From Rhodospirillales bacterium (lineage in GTDB: Bacteria > Pseudomonadota > Alphaproteobacteria > Rhodospirillales > Casp-alpha2): a DNA stretch of 64,000 nt. The position numbers and the translations under genes are program-made. The notes under the pieces were generated by a model that made no database searches, was not told the origin of the DNA, and worked only from the letters and a program-made list of their open reading frames with translations. The stretch lies in the NCBI GenBank assembly GCA_013203595.1, contig JABMNT010000121.1, positions 18,554 to 82,553 of the forward strand, given 5' to 3'. Positions within the stretch are counted from its first letter, which is position 1. Each line of letters opens with the position of its first letter. This document shows, one piece after another, positions 17,337 to 25,459 of the stretch.

Positions 17337-17813
17337 ATGCTGGAAGAGAATCTAGATCGAAACTTTGGTTTCCTGACCAATGATGTTGCCCGGTTGTTGC
17401 AGAATGACTTTGACCGGCGTGTGCGCTCGCTCGGGATCACCCGGGCCCAGTGGCGTGTCCTGATGTGGGTGTATCGCACACCTGGTGTCACCCAGTCCGA
17501 ACTGGCCGACACCCTGGACGTTCAAAAGGCAGCTCTCGGGCGGATGCTGGACCGACTTAACGACAAGGGCTGGATTAAACGCGAAGCCGATTCCGGGGAC
17601 CGGCGCATTCGCCGCGTCCATTTATCGAAGGAAGTTAAACCGCTGATCACAACCATGCGCAAAATTGCAGCCGAATTGCGGGCCGCCGCCATGCAGGGCA
17701 TACCGGAAGCGGACCGGGAGCGCTTTGTTGATACCCTGCTTTTGGTGAAAAACAACCTGATTGCCTTCCAGGGCAATCATTCAAACGGTGCCGGGGTATC
17801 CTTGAATGAATGA
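17337..17813 (+). CDS. MarR-family transcriptional regulator
   Basis: A 158-residue winged-helix regulator. The helix-turn-helix is at VTQSELADTLDVQKAALGRMLDRLNDKGW, followed by the wing KREADSGDRRIRRVHLS, the DxRxx motif of MarR proteins. It overlaps the following adaptor gene by 8 bp, so it probably regulates its own operon in response to a toxic small molecule. Upstream, TTGCC and GGCAA (17297-17323, 17 bp apart) form a weak candidate operator. No strong Shine-Dalgarno sequence is visible. Confidence 0.88.
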   Translation: MLEENLDRNFGFLTNDVARLLQNDFDRRVRSLGITRAQWRVLMWVYRTPGVTQSELADTLDVQKAALGRMLDRLNDKGWIKREADSGDRRIRRVHLSKEVKPLITTMRKIAAELRAAAMQGIPEADRERFVDTLLLVKNNLIAFQGNHSNGAGVSLNE

Positions 17814-18972
17814 AGCCTCCGCCAGCAAAACCGCATCCATGGCCCCGGCTGACGTCACCCGGCCAACCCCTGTGGAGCCCCCGGCGACAACCGGGACGCT
17901 GCGCAAATGGGTACGCCGCATTCTGCTGGCCCCCATCGTGCCGTTGCTGATTGTCGCGGGTGGCTGGGCCTACGAAAACACCGGTCGCTACATCAGCACT
18001 GAAAACGCCTATGTAAAAACCAATATCACCCCCATCACCACCATTGTTGCCGGTCCGGTTGTCGAGGTTGCCGTGCAGGAAAACCAGCACGTAAAAACCG
18101 GTGAGCTGTTGTTTCGGATCAGCCCGGATCTGTATATTTTTACCCTCGAAGCCGCCGAAGCGGATCTGGCTGCGGCGCGCATTCAGGTGGAAGGCCTTAA
18201 ATCCGATCTGCGTCAGTACGCGGTCGAATTGAAGGAAGCCAGCGAACGCATTCGTTTCAATGAATTGAAATTTGAGCGCCAGAAAACCTTGGAATCTAAG
18301 AATTTCGGCCGCCGGGCGATGATGGAGGAGGCCGAATATAATCTGGCCGCCGCCCGTCAGCACGAAAGAGCGATCCGTGAACACCGCCGCAAGGCCCTGA
18401 TAAACCTGCAGGGCAACCCGGATCTGCCTGTCGAAAAGCACCCGTCCGTGCTGGAAAAAACCGCCGTCAGAAACCGGGCGGCAAAAAACCTGAACGATAC
18501 CTCCGTCTATGCCCCGACCGATGGCATTATCAGCAACCTCAATCTGCGATCCAGCGAGTATCTGGAAGCCGGCGATCATGTCTTCAGTCTGGTCGAAACA
18601 TCCAACCTGTGGGTTGAAGCCAATTTGAAGGAAACCCAGTTGACCTTTATCGAGGTCGGCCAGGAAGCTGAATTTGTCGCAGATTCCTATCCCGACGCGG
18701 TCTGGAAGTCACACGTCACAACCATCAGCCCTGCGACCGGTGCTGAATTTGCCCTGCTGCCACCGCAGAATGCCAGCGGCAACTGGGTCAAGGTCGTACA
18801 GCGCCTGCCGGTTCGGTTTTCCGTGGAACAGAAGGAAGGCATGCCCGCATTACGCGCCGGCATGACCGTCACCGTATCCATCGACACCAAACGCGAGCGC
18901 ACCATTGCCGGTCTGTGGCAGGATATCCTGGCCCACTATCGCGAACTGCGCGACAATCATTTCCCCTCCTGA
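17806..18972 (+). CDS. EmrA/HlyD-type periplasmic adaptor of an efflux system
   Basis: A 388-residue membrane fusion protein. It has a proline-rich cytoplasmic N-terminus, a transmembrane helix at about residues 40-58, STENAYVKTNITPI at the start of the lipoyl half (EmrA-like), a coiled coil at about residues 118-215, and VYAPTDGIISNLNLR for the second lipoyl half. EmrA proteins normally pair with an EmrB-type carrier encoded next door. Here the next gene is a LysE exporter, and an MFS carrier lies beyond on the opposite strand. The inner-membrane partner is therefore not evident. Confidence 0.85.
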   Translation: MNEASASKTASMAPADVTRPTPVEPPATTGTLRKWVRRILLAPIVPLLIVAGGWAYENTGRYISTENAYVKTNITPITTIVAGPVVEVAVQENQHVKTGELLFRISPDLYIFTLEAAEADLAAARIQVEGLKSDLRQYAVELKEASERIRFNELKFERQKTLESKNFGRRAMMEEAEYNLAAARQHERAIREHRRKALINLQGNPDLPVEKHPSVLEKTAVRNRAAKNLNDTSVYAPTDGIISNLNLRSSEYLEAGDHVFSLVETSNLWVEANLKETQLTFIEVGQEAEFVADSYPDAVWKSHVTTISPATGAEFALLPPQNASGNWVKVVQRLPVRFSVEQKEGMPALRAGMTVTVSIDTKRERTIAGLWQDILAHYRELRDNHFPS

Positions 18973-19023
18973 CACAGCGGGCCGTCCGTCCACCACCCGC
19001 CTCCATCAAGGTTTAATCCCCCA

Positions 19024-19617
19024 ATGCTCGCCTATATTGCTGCGGTTTCGTTTCTGATCATCACGCCGGGACCCGGCGTCCTGACCACTGCCGGGGTCGG
19101 TTCCGCCTATGGATTTAAGGCCGGCCTGGCCTATATGTCGGGCATCATCATCGGTGGCCTGATCGTCATGACATCGGTCGCCTCGGGACTGACCGCCATC
19201 GTCTTTTCGTTCCCCCCGGTCCGCTACATCCTGCTGTTCGCGTCGCTGGCCTATCTGCTTTACTTAGGCTTTCGCATCGCTACCTCGGGCGCCCGCATTG
19301 CGTTTATAGCAACCGACCGGCCGCTTGGATTCCTGAACGGCCTGGCCCTGGCCGTCATCAACCCGAAAGCCTATGCCGTCTCGACAACCCTGTTCGGTGG
19401 TTTTGCCATCCTTCCCGGCAATCCCTTGCTGGAACCGGCCGTCAAGATCGCCGTTTTCGCCAGCATTTCCATACCTGTGCATTTTCTCTGGCTTTATGCG
19501 GGCGCATCGCTGAAACAGCTGGGCCTTGGCAGCACGGCCATGCGCCTGATCAACATTGCCATGGCCCTGGCCATGCTGATGGTTGTTGGCCTGGCTCTCT
19601 ATGCCTCGGGGTTTTAG
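19024..19617 (+). CDS. LysE-family exporter
   Basis: A 197-residue, six-helix amino-acid or small-molecule exporter. The LysE/RhtB signature is TPGPGVLTTAGVGSAYGFKAGL near residues 16-37, and NGLALAVINPKAY is the conserved central NPK motif. The gene begins 51 bp after the EmrA-type gene and may be co-transcribed with it under the MarR regulator. Its last four bases overlap the MFS gene on the opposite strand. Confidence 0.87.
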   Translation: MLAYIAAVSFLIITPGPGVLTTAGVGSAYGFKAGLAYMSGIIIGGLIVMTSVASGLTAIVFSFPPVRYILLFASLAYLLYLGFRIATSGARIAFIATDRPLGFLNGLALAVINPKAYAVSTTLFGGFAILPGNPLLEPAVKIAVFASISIPVHFLWLYAGASLKQLGLGSTAMRLINIAMALAMLMVVGLALYASGF

Positions 19618-20900
19618 GTTTCTTCACCCGGAATTTTAGGGGCGCGCAGGAACAGAACAACAAAGGCCATGGTCGCAGGAAGGATCGCCAGGTCAAGCAG
19701 CATCGGCGCAAATTCTCCAAAATAATCAAATCCATAACCCGGCAACACCGGCCCTAAGGAGGCACCGACAACCGCAACCATCTGACCAGCGCCCTGCACG
19801 CTCCCGATATGCTTACGTCCGAAATAATGGGCAAACATGTAAGAGAAAAAAGTCATGGTCACAGCATTGTTCAAACCAAAAAACATGGCGTAAATAATGG
19901 CGGATGGCAGATCATTGACGAACGTAACCGTGACCAAAGAGCAGGCCATTACGATCAGCCCGCCGGAAAATATCCAGTTCGCAGGAAAACGGTCCAGCAA
20001 GCGGCCAACCAGGGGAATACAAACGGCCATGGTAAAGGCGGAAATGGAAAAAACCTTGGACGCAATTTGCGGCTCTAACCCCTGGTCTGCAAAAATTGAC
20101 ACCTGAAAGAAATGCAGCGACGTCACCAGCATGGATAAACTGAACATACCGGCCGAAAGAATATAAAAGGTCGGTGTATGAAGCGCCTGATTTAACGTCA
20201 GCCCGGTAATCCTGTTTGCCGAACTGACATCGGCTGCGCTGGCATCAGCGGCCAGAATTTCACCATCCGGCCTCAGCCCCACATCCTCCGGTTTATTGAT
20301 AACAAAAAAGATAATGGGAACCAGCAACAGCGCCCAGGTTGTACCGCCAAGGATAAACCAGGCCTGACGCCAGCCAAAACTGTCGATCAGCCATTGCGCC
20401 AACGGTGGGTGTATGGCCATCGATAAGGTAAAGCCCAGGCCCATGAGGCTCATGGCAAAACCACGTCTTTTGGCGAACCACTGCGAGACGATATTGACAC
20501 TGCCCATCATCAGCGAGCCCTGGCCAAAAAAGCGAAGCGATGCATAACCGATGGAAAGCCACACAATACCCGTCGACAGGCCAAACGCGAAACAGGCGCA
20601 GCCAAGTAAAATGGCGATGATCGTCATCATATGACGCGCTCCATGACGATCAATCAATCGCCCCATCAGGGGCAGACAAACCGCGGCAAAAAGCGTTGCC
20701 CCCCCGTAGGCAGAGGCAATTTCAGTAGCCGTTATGCCCAGTTCTTTACTAATAGGACCGACAAAAACGCTGAAGGTATGGGATTGGCCGGGGCCGCTGG
20801 CGAACATGCCGAGCGCACCGATAGCAAGAATAACCCACCCATAAAACAACCTGGATTGAACCCGCTGCACCAGCCGTTCTCTTATATGCTCAAGCGCCAT
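19614..20900 (-). CDS. MFS transporter, oxalate/formate antiporter-like
   Basis: A 428-residue, 12-helix major facilitator. It has RLFYGWVILAIGALGMF at its first helix and GRLIDRHGARHMM in the loop between helices 2 and 3 (the MFS motif A). GRLLDRFPANW is the matching motif of the second half. The general pattern is that of monocarboxylate/OFA-type carriers. I start it at the ATG at 20900, with AGGAT nine bases upstream, rather than at a TTG 45 bp further up. Substrate unknown. Confidence 0.85.
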   Translation of the reverse strand: MALEHIRERLVQRVQSRLFYGWVILAIGALGMFASGPGQSHTFSVFVGPISKELGITATEIASAYGGATLFAAVCLPLMGRLIDRHGARHMMTIIAILLGCACFAFGLSTGIVWLSIGYASLRFFGQGSLMMGSVNIVSQWFAKRRGFAMSLMGLGFTLSMAIHPPLAQWLIDSFGWRQAWFILGGTTWALLLVPIIFFVINKPEDVGLRPDGEILAADASAADVSSANRITGLTLNQALHTPTFYILSAGMFSLSMLVTSLHFFQVSIFADQGLEPQIASKVFSISAFTMAVCIPLVGRLLDRFPANWIFSGGLIVMACSLVTVTFVNDLPSAIIYAMFFGLNNAVTMTFFSYMFAHYFGRKHIGSVQGAGQMVAVVGASLGPVLPGYGFDYFGEFAPMLLDLAILPATMAFVVLFLRAPKIPGEET

Positions 20901-21004
20901 CACAAATCCTAAAGGGTCAATCGGGGGTTGGTTGAAAGTGAACAATCGATGTCAGAAAATATCCCTAATGAAGGCCAATTACCACACCGACTTTCAGGTT
21001 TATC

Positions 21005-21961
21005 CTACAAACGATAAAAGTCCGTGGCCGTGTCATGAAACAATGCCGACCGTTCGTCCGCAGAGCAGTCCGCAACCATATGGGCGATCGCTTTCACCTG
21101 GTCCACATAGCCGATCCTGAGCCCGGCAACCGGGAAATTGGAGGCAAACATACAGCGATCGAAGCCAAACAGTTCGATGGCTTCGCGCACCACCCGGCGG
21201 TTATCGGGATAATCCCAGGCAGCCCCGGCAAGGCCAAGCTCGGAGATTTTGAGAAACACATGCTCCTGTTCCGCCAGCGCCGCCATGCCCTTTCGCCATT
21301 CTGCCAGCCCCGCCTCGCTGCGGTCCCAGGCCAGACCCGTATGTTCAACCACAATCGGCAGATCCGGATACAGGCGGCAAACCGCGGCGGCTTCCGCCAG
21401 ATGCCAGAACGGGACGCGCAGGTCCCATGAAAAATTGTAGCTGCGCAACAGCCCCAGTCCGCGGCGCCAGTTTTCATCCTGCATACTGCCCGGCTGTCCC
21501 TGAACATCGTCGCGGGTTTCGGCCGTCGGCGAGGTCACCGGTTTGCTGCGAATCCCCCGCACCACCGGAAATTGCGATTGTGCCGCCAGGGTTGCCTGGC
21601 TGTCCGCCCTGTGCAGCCAGGAATGGGCGACGATGGCGCTGGGCAAGTCGCCTGATTTAATGAGGCCGGATAACCAGCGGGTTTCCGCCAGCGGATTGTC
21701 GTGGTCGGATTCGGCTTCCACATGCACCGATTTGACGACCCGCAAACCGCCCGTATCGGCGCGAAAATCAGCGACCGGATAGTTGCCCTTGATGGCGTCG
21801 TAATTGCCAAGCAGGAAATGCGGTTCGGGATGGTCGGTCAGCCACGGATAATGAACCGCCTCCAGATCAAACAAATGATGATGGCTGTCTGCGATATCGA
21901 AGTCCGTATCAAGGCCTGAGAAATCAGGCAGGTTAGTGGGGTGTGACAATGCGTGATCCAT
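21005..21961 (-). CDS. Amidohydrolase-family lactonase-like enzyme (COG3618)
   Basis: A 318-residue TIM-barrel metal hydrolase related to L-fuconolactonase and 2-pyrone-4,6-dicarboxylate lactonase. Visible are DSHHHLFD (HxH metal motif at about residue 27), VKSVHVEAE, the metal His in IVVEHTGLAWD and the C-terminal MFASNFPVAG. The last motif has Asn where many relatives have Asp (GSDWP), a variation common in this group. The ATG at 21961 is used. It is monocistronic, divergent from the 22244 gene. It probably opens a sugar lactone. Confidence 0.82.
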   Translation of the reverse strand: MDHALSHPTNLPDFSGLDTDFDIADSHHHLFDLEAVHYPWLTDHPEPHFLLGNYDAIKGNYPVADFRADTGGLRVVKSVHVEAESDHDNPLAETRWLSGLIKSGDLPSAIVAHSWLHRADSQATLAAQSQFPVVRGIRSKPVTSPTAETRDDVQGQPGSMQDENWRRGLGLLRSYNFSWDLRVPFWHLAEAAAVCRLYPDLPIVVEHTGLAWDRSEAGLAEWRKGMAALAEQEHVFLKISELGLAGAAWDYPDNRRVVREAIELFGFDRCMFASNFPVAGLRIGYVDQVKAIAHMVADCSADERSALFHDTATDFYRL

Positions 21962-22243
21962 GAAATCGGGCCCGTTCAGCTATGCGTAAAAAAGTGATCC
22001 ACGGCCAGACAATAAAGCCAGCGCTGATCCTTGCCAACTGCTATGTCCGACTGCGCAATATGCCGATAACCGGTGGCCGGCAAAGGCCGCCACGGCGCGC
22101 ACAGCCGGGCTGTGATATAATCTATCCTGATCCGTCATTTCGGCGCGCTTGGTCCTTGCCTCGACAGGCCAATGCCTGCACAGTCGCAGCGAATTTAGGT
22201 GAGCGCCTGTAAACGGCACCGACAACGCAAAGGGAGACCCCCC
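21962..22243. promoter_or_regulatory. Divergent region with a 15 bp palindrome next to a TATAAT box
   Basis: The 282 bp between the lactonase gene and the small barrel-protein gene holds a perfect palindrome, CACAGCC-g-GGCTGTG at 22100-22114. A TATAAT at 22116-22121 follows immediately and would serve the rightward operon (22244-24351). No good -35 hexamer is seen, consistent with an activated or repressed promoter. No gene is visible in this stretch. Confidence 0.4.
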
Positions 22244-22606
22244 ATGGCCAATCCGGCAAAATATCTGTTTATTGCAAGCATGGACGTCGAGCCTGACAAG
22301 CTCGATATCTTCAATGAAGTCTACGACAAGGAGCATTGTCCGATGCTCCGCAAGGTGCCCGGTGTTGTGGCGATTTCCCGGCTTTCCCTGGAGCCCCTGA
22401 AACTGAGCATGGGCGGCAAGGTAATGGATATCGTTGCCGAGGGAGAACCCAATTTTTCCGCCTTTTACTGGATCGAAAGTCCGGAAGTTCTGGTCAGCAA
22501 GGCCTGGGCTGACGCCATCGAGGAAGGCCGCTGGCCGGAGCAGGTACGGCCCTACACCAAGAATCGCCGGCACGTCCTGCGCAAGGTCATGGAACCCAGT
22601 GGCTGA
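22244..22606 (+). CDS. Small dimeric alpha/beta-barrel-like protein
   Basis: A 120-residue protein starting MANPAKYLFIASMDVEPDKL. The beta-alpha-beta arrangement, the EVYDKEHCPMLRKVPGV segment and the size suggest the ferredoxin-like dimeric barrel fold of EthD- or NIPSNAP-type proteins. AAGGGAGA precedes the ATG. It heads an operon with an EamA exporter and a clear NIPSNAP protein. No catalytic function can be assigned. Confidence 0.65.
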   Translation: MANPAKYLFIASMDVEPDKLDIFNEVYDKEHCPMLRKVPGVVAISRLSLEPLKLSMGGKVMDIVAEGEPNFSAFYWIESPEVLVSKAWADAIEEGRWPEQVRPYTKNRRHVLRKVMEPSG

Positions 22607-22654
22607 GCCAGTGGCTGGGCCGGTGTTGCTGACAACGCGCGGAGCTGTCTAGCT

Positions 22655-23575
22655 ATGGCGTCTTCTCCCCGTATCAGCGCGGCGACGATCCCCATGGGCG
22701 GCGTCATCCTGCTGGCCGCCCTGACCCTGTTTTGGGGCGGCAACTGGCCGTTCATGAAAATGGCACTGGGAGAGATCCCGGTCTGGTGGTTTCGCACCAT
22801 TTGCCTGACCGTGGGCGGCGCAAGCCTGCTGCTGATTGCCGGCCTGTCCGGCCAGATCACCCAATTGCAGCGCTACGAGATCAAACCACTGCTCGCCTGC
22901 ACCGTTCTCAACGTGGTTGGCTGGCACCTGTTTTCCGCCTATGGGGTATCGCTGATGCCGGCCGGACGGGCGGTCATCATCGCCTTCACCATGCCGGTCT
23001 GGGCATCCATACTAAGCAGTTTTTATCTGAACGAGCCGCTGACCGTTAACAAGTTCATTGCCCTCGGCCTGGGTATGGCCGGGCTGGCGGTGCTGATCGG
23101 GCCGGATCTGTGGGTTATGAAGGAGGCCCCGATCGGGGCACTTTGCATGCTCGGTGCCGCAGTGTCCTGGGCCTTGGGCACGGTCGCCTTCAAACGCACC
23201 AACTGGACCGCGTCGACATCGGCGCTGGCCGGCTGGCAGTTGGTCTTTGCCAGCATCCCCATAACCATCGGTGCCGTATTGCTGCAGCCGATGCCCGACT
23301 GGAGTACGATCAGCCCGCGCACCTGGTATTCGATGATCTACATTCTGGCCTTTCCCATGGTGTTTTGCCAATGGGCCTATTTCAAGTCGGTACGCGCTTT
23401 TCCGGCCAGCCTGGCGGCCATCAGCACGCTCGGAATTCCCGTGGTCGGGGCTTTTTCCAGCGCCCTTATCCTCGGCGAACATATCGGGATTCAGGAGATA
23501 ACCGCCCTGATCCTCGTTTGCGCAGCGCTTGGCTCTGTGCTTTTATTGCCCGCTCTTCAACAATCCAAACCTTAG
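22655..23575 (+). CDS. EamA/DMT-family transporter
   Basis: A 306-residue, ten-helix drug/metabolite transporter built of two EamA repeats. The first repeat starts ILLAALTLFWGGNWPFMKMAL and the second ALCMLGAAVSWALGTVAFKR. The conserved end-of-repeat helix AISTLGIPVVGAFSSALILGE is present. It probably exports a metabolite. It lies 48 bp after the barrel-protein gene and 10 bp before the NIPSNAP gene. Confidence 0.85.
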   Translation: MASSPRISAATIPMGGVILLAALTLFWGGNWPFMKMALGEIPVWWFRTICLTVGGASLLLIAGLSGQITQLQRYEIKPLLACTVLNVVGWHLFSAYGVSLMPAGRAVIIAFTMPVWASILSSFYLNEPLTVNKFIALGLGMAGLAVLIGPDLWVMKEAPIGALCMLGAAVSWALGTVAFKRTNWTASTSALAGWQLVFASIPITIGAVLLQPMPDWSTISPRTWYSMIYILAFPMVFCQWAYFKSVRAFPASLAAISTLGIPVVGAFSSALILGEHIGIQEITALILVCAALGSVLLLPALQQSKP

Positions 23576-23585
23576 GGGAGGTCCC

Positions 23586-23912
23586 ATGATCCACGAACTA
23601 CGTATTTATCACACAACCCCCGGCAAAATGCCGGAACTGCTCAAGCGCTTTGATACCATCACGCTTAAAATCTGGGAACGCTTCGGCATCCGCCAGGCTG
23701 GCTTCTGGACGGTGCTGGTTGGCGAAAACAACCAGGATCTCTATTACCTGCTGGAGTGGGAATCCCTGGCCGAGCGCGAAGAAAAGTTCACCGCTTTCAC
23801 GGTCGACCCGGAATGGCTGGAAAAACGCGCCGGCACGGAAGTCAACGGTCCGCTGGTGCAATCCATTACCAATACGATCCTGCAGCCGACCTCCTTTTCA
23901 TCGGTTAAGTGA
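23586..23912 (+). CDS. NIPSNAP-family protein
   Basis: A 108-residue dimeric alpha/beta-barrel protein. It starts MIHELRIYHTTPGKMPELLKR and continues with RFGIRQAGFWTVLVGENNQDLYYLLEW, the hallmark pattern of NIPSNAP domains. The ATG at 23586 follows GGGGAGG. The 3' end overlaps the GTG start of the msrA remnant by four bases (GTGA), so the genes were once coupled. The family has no firmly known enzymatic role. Confidence 0.85.
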   Translation: MIHELRIYHTTPGKMPELLKRFDTITLKIWERFGIRQAGFWTVLVGENNQDLYYLLEWESLAEREEKFTAFTVDPEWLEKRAGTEVNGPLVQSITNTILQPTSFSSVK

Positions 23913-24351
23913 GCGGACAAAGCGAAACCGCAACCTTCGGCGCAGGCTGTTTCTGGGGGTGCTCAGAACCTCGGTTGGTTTCATGGGCGGGCGCAGCGAA
24001 AACCCCACCTACGAACAGGTCTGCATCGGCAATACGGGCCATGCGGAAGTGGTGCAGGTGGTCTACCGGCCGGACCAGATCAGCTACGCGGCCCTGCTCG
24101 ATCAGTTCTGGAAAATCCATGACCCGACGGCCAGGCCCGGATCCAGTCTGCAAATGGCCAGTCAGTACCGCTCGGTGATCTTTTATCATTCAGTCGCCCA
24201 GGCCGCCCTTGCCCAGGCCGCCAAAGTCCGGGCCCAGGCAGATCACCATAACGCCATCGCCACCCAGGTCCTGCCGGCCGGCAGCTATACCCGGGCCGAA
24301 GCATTCCATCAGCAATATGAGGAAAAGCAGGCGCGCCGCAGGCAGGCCTGA
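23909..24351 (+). pseudogene. msrA: Peptide methionine sulfoxide reductase A, disrupted by an internal deletion
   Basis: The frame from the GTG at 23909 reads ETATFGAGCFWG, the MsrA catalytic motif with its Cys, and ends at 23959. The rest of MsrA (TSVGFMGGRSENPTYEQV, TGHAEVVQVVYRP, FWKIHDPT, QYRSVIFYH) continues from 23968 in another frame to 24351. Only 8 bases separate the two parts, where the family has about 13 residues (39 bases). A loss of about 31 bases explains both the missing segment and the frameshift. The RQGxDxG substrate-site segment between HDPT and QYRS is also unrecognisable, and a short neighbouring frame there reads RPGPDP, so a second pair of compensating indels is possible. 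The gene cannot give an intact enzyme. Confidence 0.85.
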
Positions 24352-24394
24352 GCCAATTATCCCGCCCGGATCGGTCGACCGGTAACCGACATCC

Positions 24395-25438
24395 CTACCC
24401 CGGCGTCGGCGCATCCCTGGGCAGGTATTTTTCATGCTTGAGCTCTTCCCACAGGTCATCGGGAATCGGTGCCATAACCTGGGTGAAGTTGGAGATCACC
24501 TGGTCCGGGTGATTGGCACCGGGGATCACGCTGGTGACGGCCGGATGATGCATGGGGAACTGCAGGGCGGCGGCAGACAGGGTGACTCCGTGCGACGCGC
24601 AGATGGCAGTGATCTTCCTGACCTTTTCCATGATCTCGGGCTCTGCATCAACGTAGCGATACAGCGCCCCGTCAACGGCACCGGTGGCAAGAATGCCGGA
24701 TGCGAACACGCCGCCCAGTATGATGCCGATGTTGTTGTCGACACAAAGCGGCAGATCCTCATCCAGGCCCGGCTGGTCAAGCAGGGTATAGGGCCCGGCG
24801 TAGAGGAAATAATCCATATCAAAATGATCGATAAAACGCCGGATATAGCCGGGGAAATTGATCCCGGCGCCAATGGCTTTGATCTCGCCCCGGGCTTTCA
24901 GTTCCTCCAGTGCGCGGAAACCCCGGCCTTCGTCAAGCTGACGAAATCCGGCAGCAACCCCGTCTTCGTCGAGCCGGTGGCGGGTATCGAGGTCATGAAT
25001 GGTCAGGCAATCCACGTTGGGGATGCCTAGCCTGTTGAGGCTGTCCTCGTAGGCCCGCATAATGCCGTCGTAACTATAGTCAAAACGCAGATCAAAGGGC
25101 AGGCCGCCGCGCCAGCGTCTGGCAAAAGGCGAATTGGTTTTGAAGGCGTCGATATCAGCGGGCCGTGAATAAACCCGCCCGACCTTGGTCGACAGCACGA
25201 AGCTGTCGCGCGGTTTGGTGCGCAGAAAACCGCCAACCCGGTGTTCGCTTTTGGTATTGCCGTACCAGGGAGCCGTATCAAAGTAAGTGACCCCGCGATC
25301 AAAGGCCGCCGCCATGGTCGCGGTCGCCTGTTCCTCGCTGGTGATTTCCGTCGGATCGCCCATGGTGCCGCCGCCAAAACCCAGACGCGGCAGCCGGACG
25401 TCGGTTTTGCCCAATTGTGATGTGAATGCCGGATCCAT
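24395..25438 (-). CDS. Aldo/keto reductase, D-threo-aldose dehydrogenase-like
   Basis: A 347-residue aldo/keto reductase of the L-fucose/D-threo-aldose 1-dehydrogenase and pyridoxal 4-dehydrogenase group. The catalytic residues are seen in FDTAPWYGNTKSEHRVG (Asp, Tyr), LSTKVGR (Lys) and TIHDLD (His). The insertion GLPFDLRFDYSYDGIMRAYEDSLNRLG is characteristic of this group. GGGAGGGGGAAG precedes the ATG. It is followed upstream by the isopropylmalate dehydrogenase-like gene 21 bp away, so the two form an operon. Confidence 0.87.
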   Translation of the reverse strand: MDPAFTSQLGKTDVRLPRLGFGGGTMGDPTEITSEEQATATMAAAFDRGVTYFDTAPWYGNTKSEHRVGGFLRTKPRDSFVLSTKVGRVYSRPADIDAFKTNSPFARRWRGGLPFDLRFDYSYDGIMRAYEDSLNRLGIPNVDCLTIHDLDTRHRLDEDGVAAGFRQLDEGRGFRALEELKARGEIKAIGAGINFPGYIRRFIDHFDMDYFLYAGPYTLLDQPGLDEDLPLCVDNNIGIILGGVFASGILATGAVDGALYRYVDAEPEIMEKVRKITAICASHGVTLSAAALQFPMHHPAVTSVIPGANHPDQVISNFTQVMAPIPDDLWEELKHEKYLPRDAPTPG

Positions 25439-25459
25439 TATTCTTCCCCCTCCCCGCTT

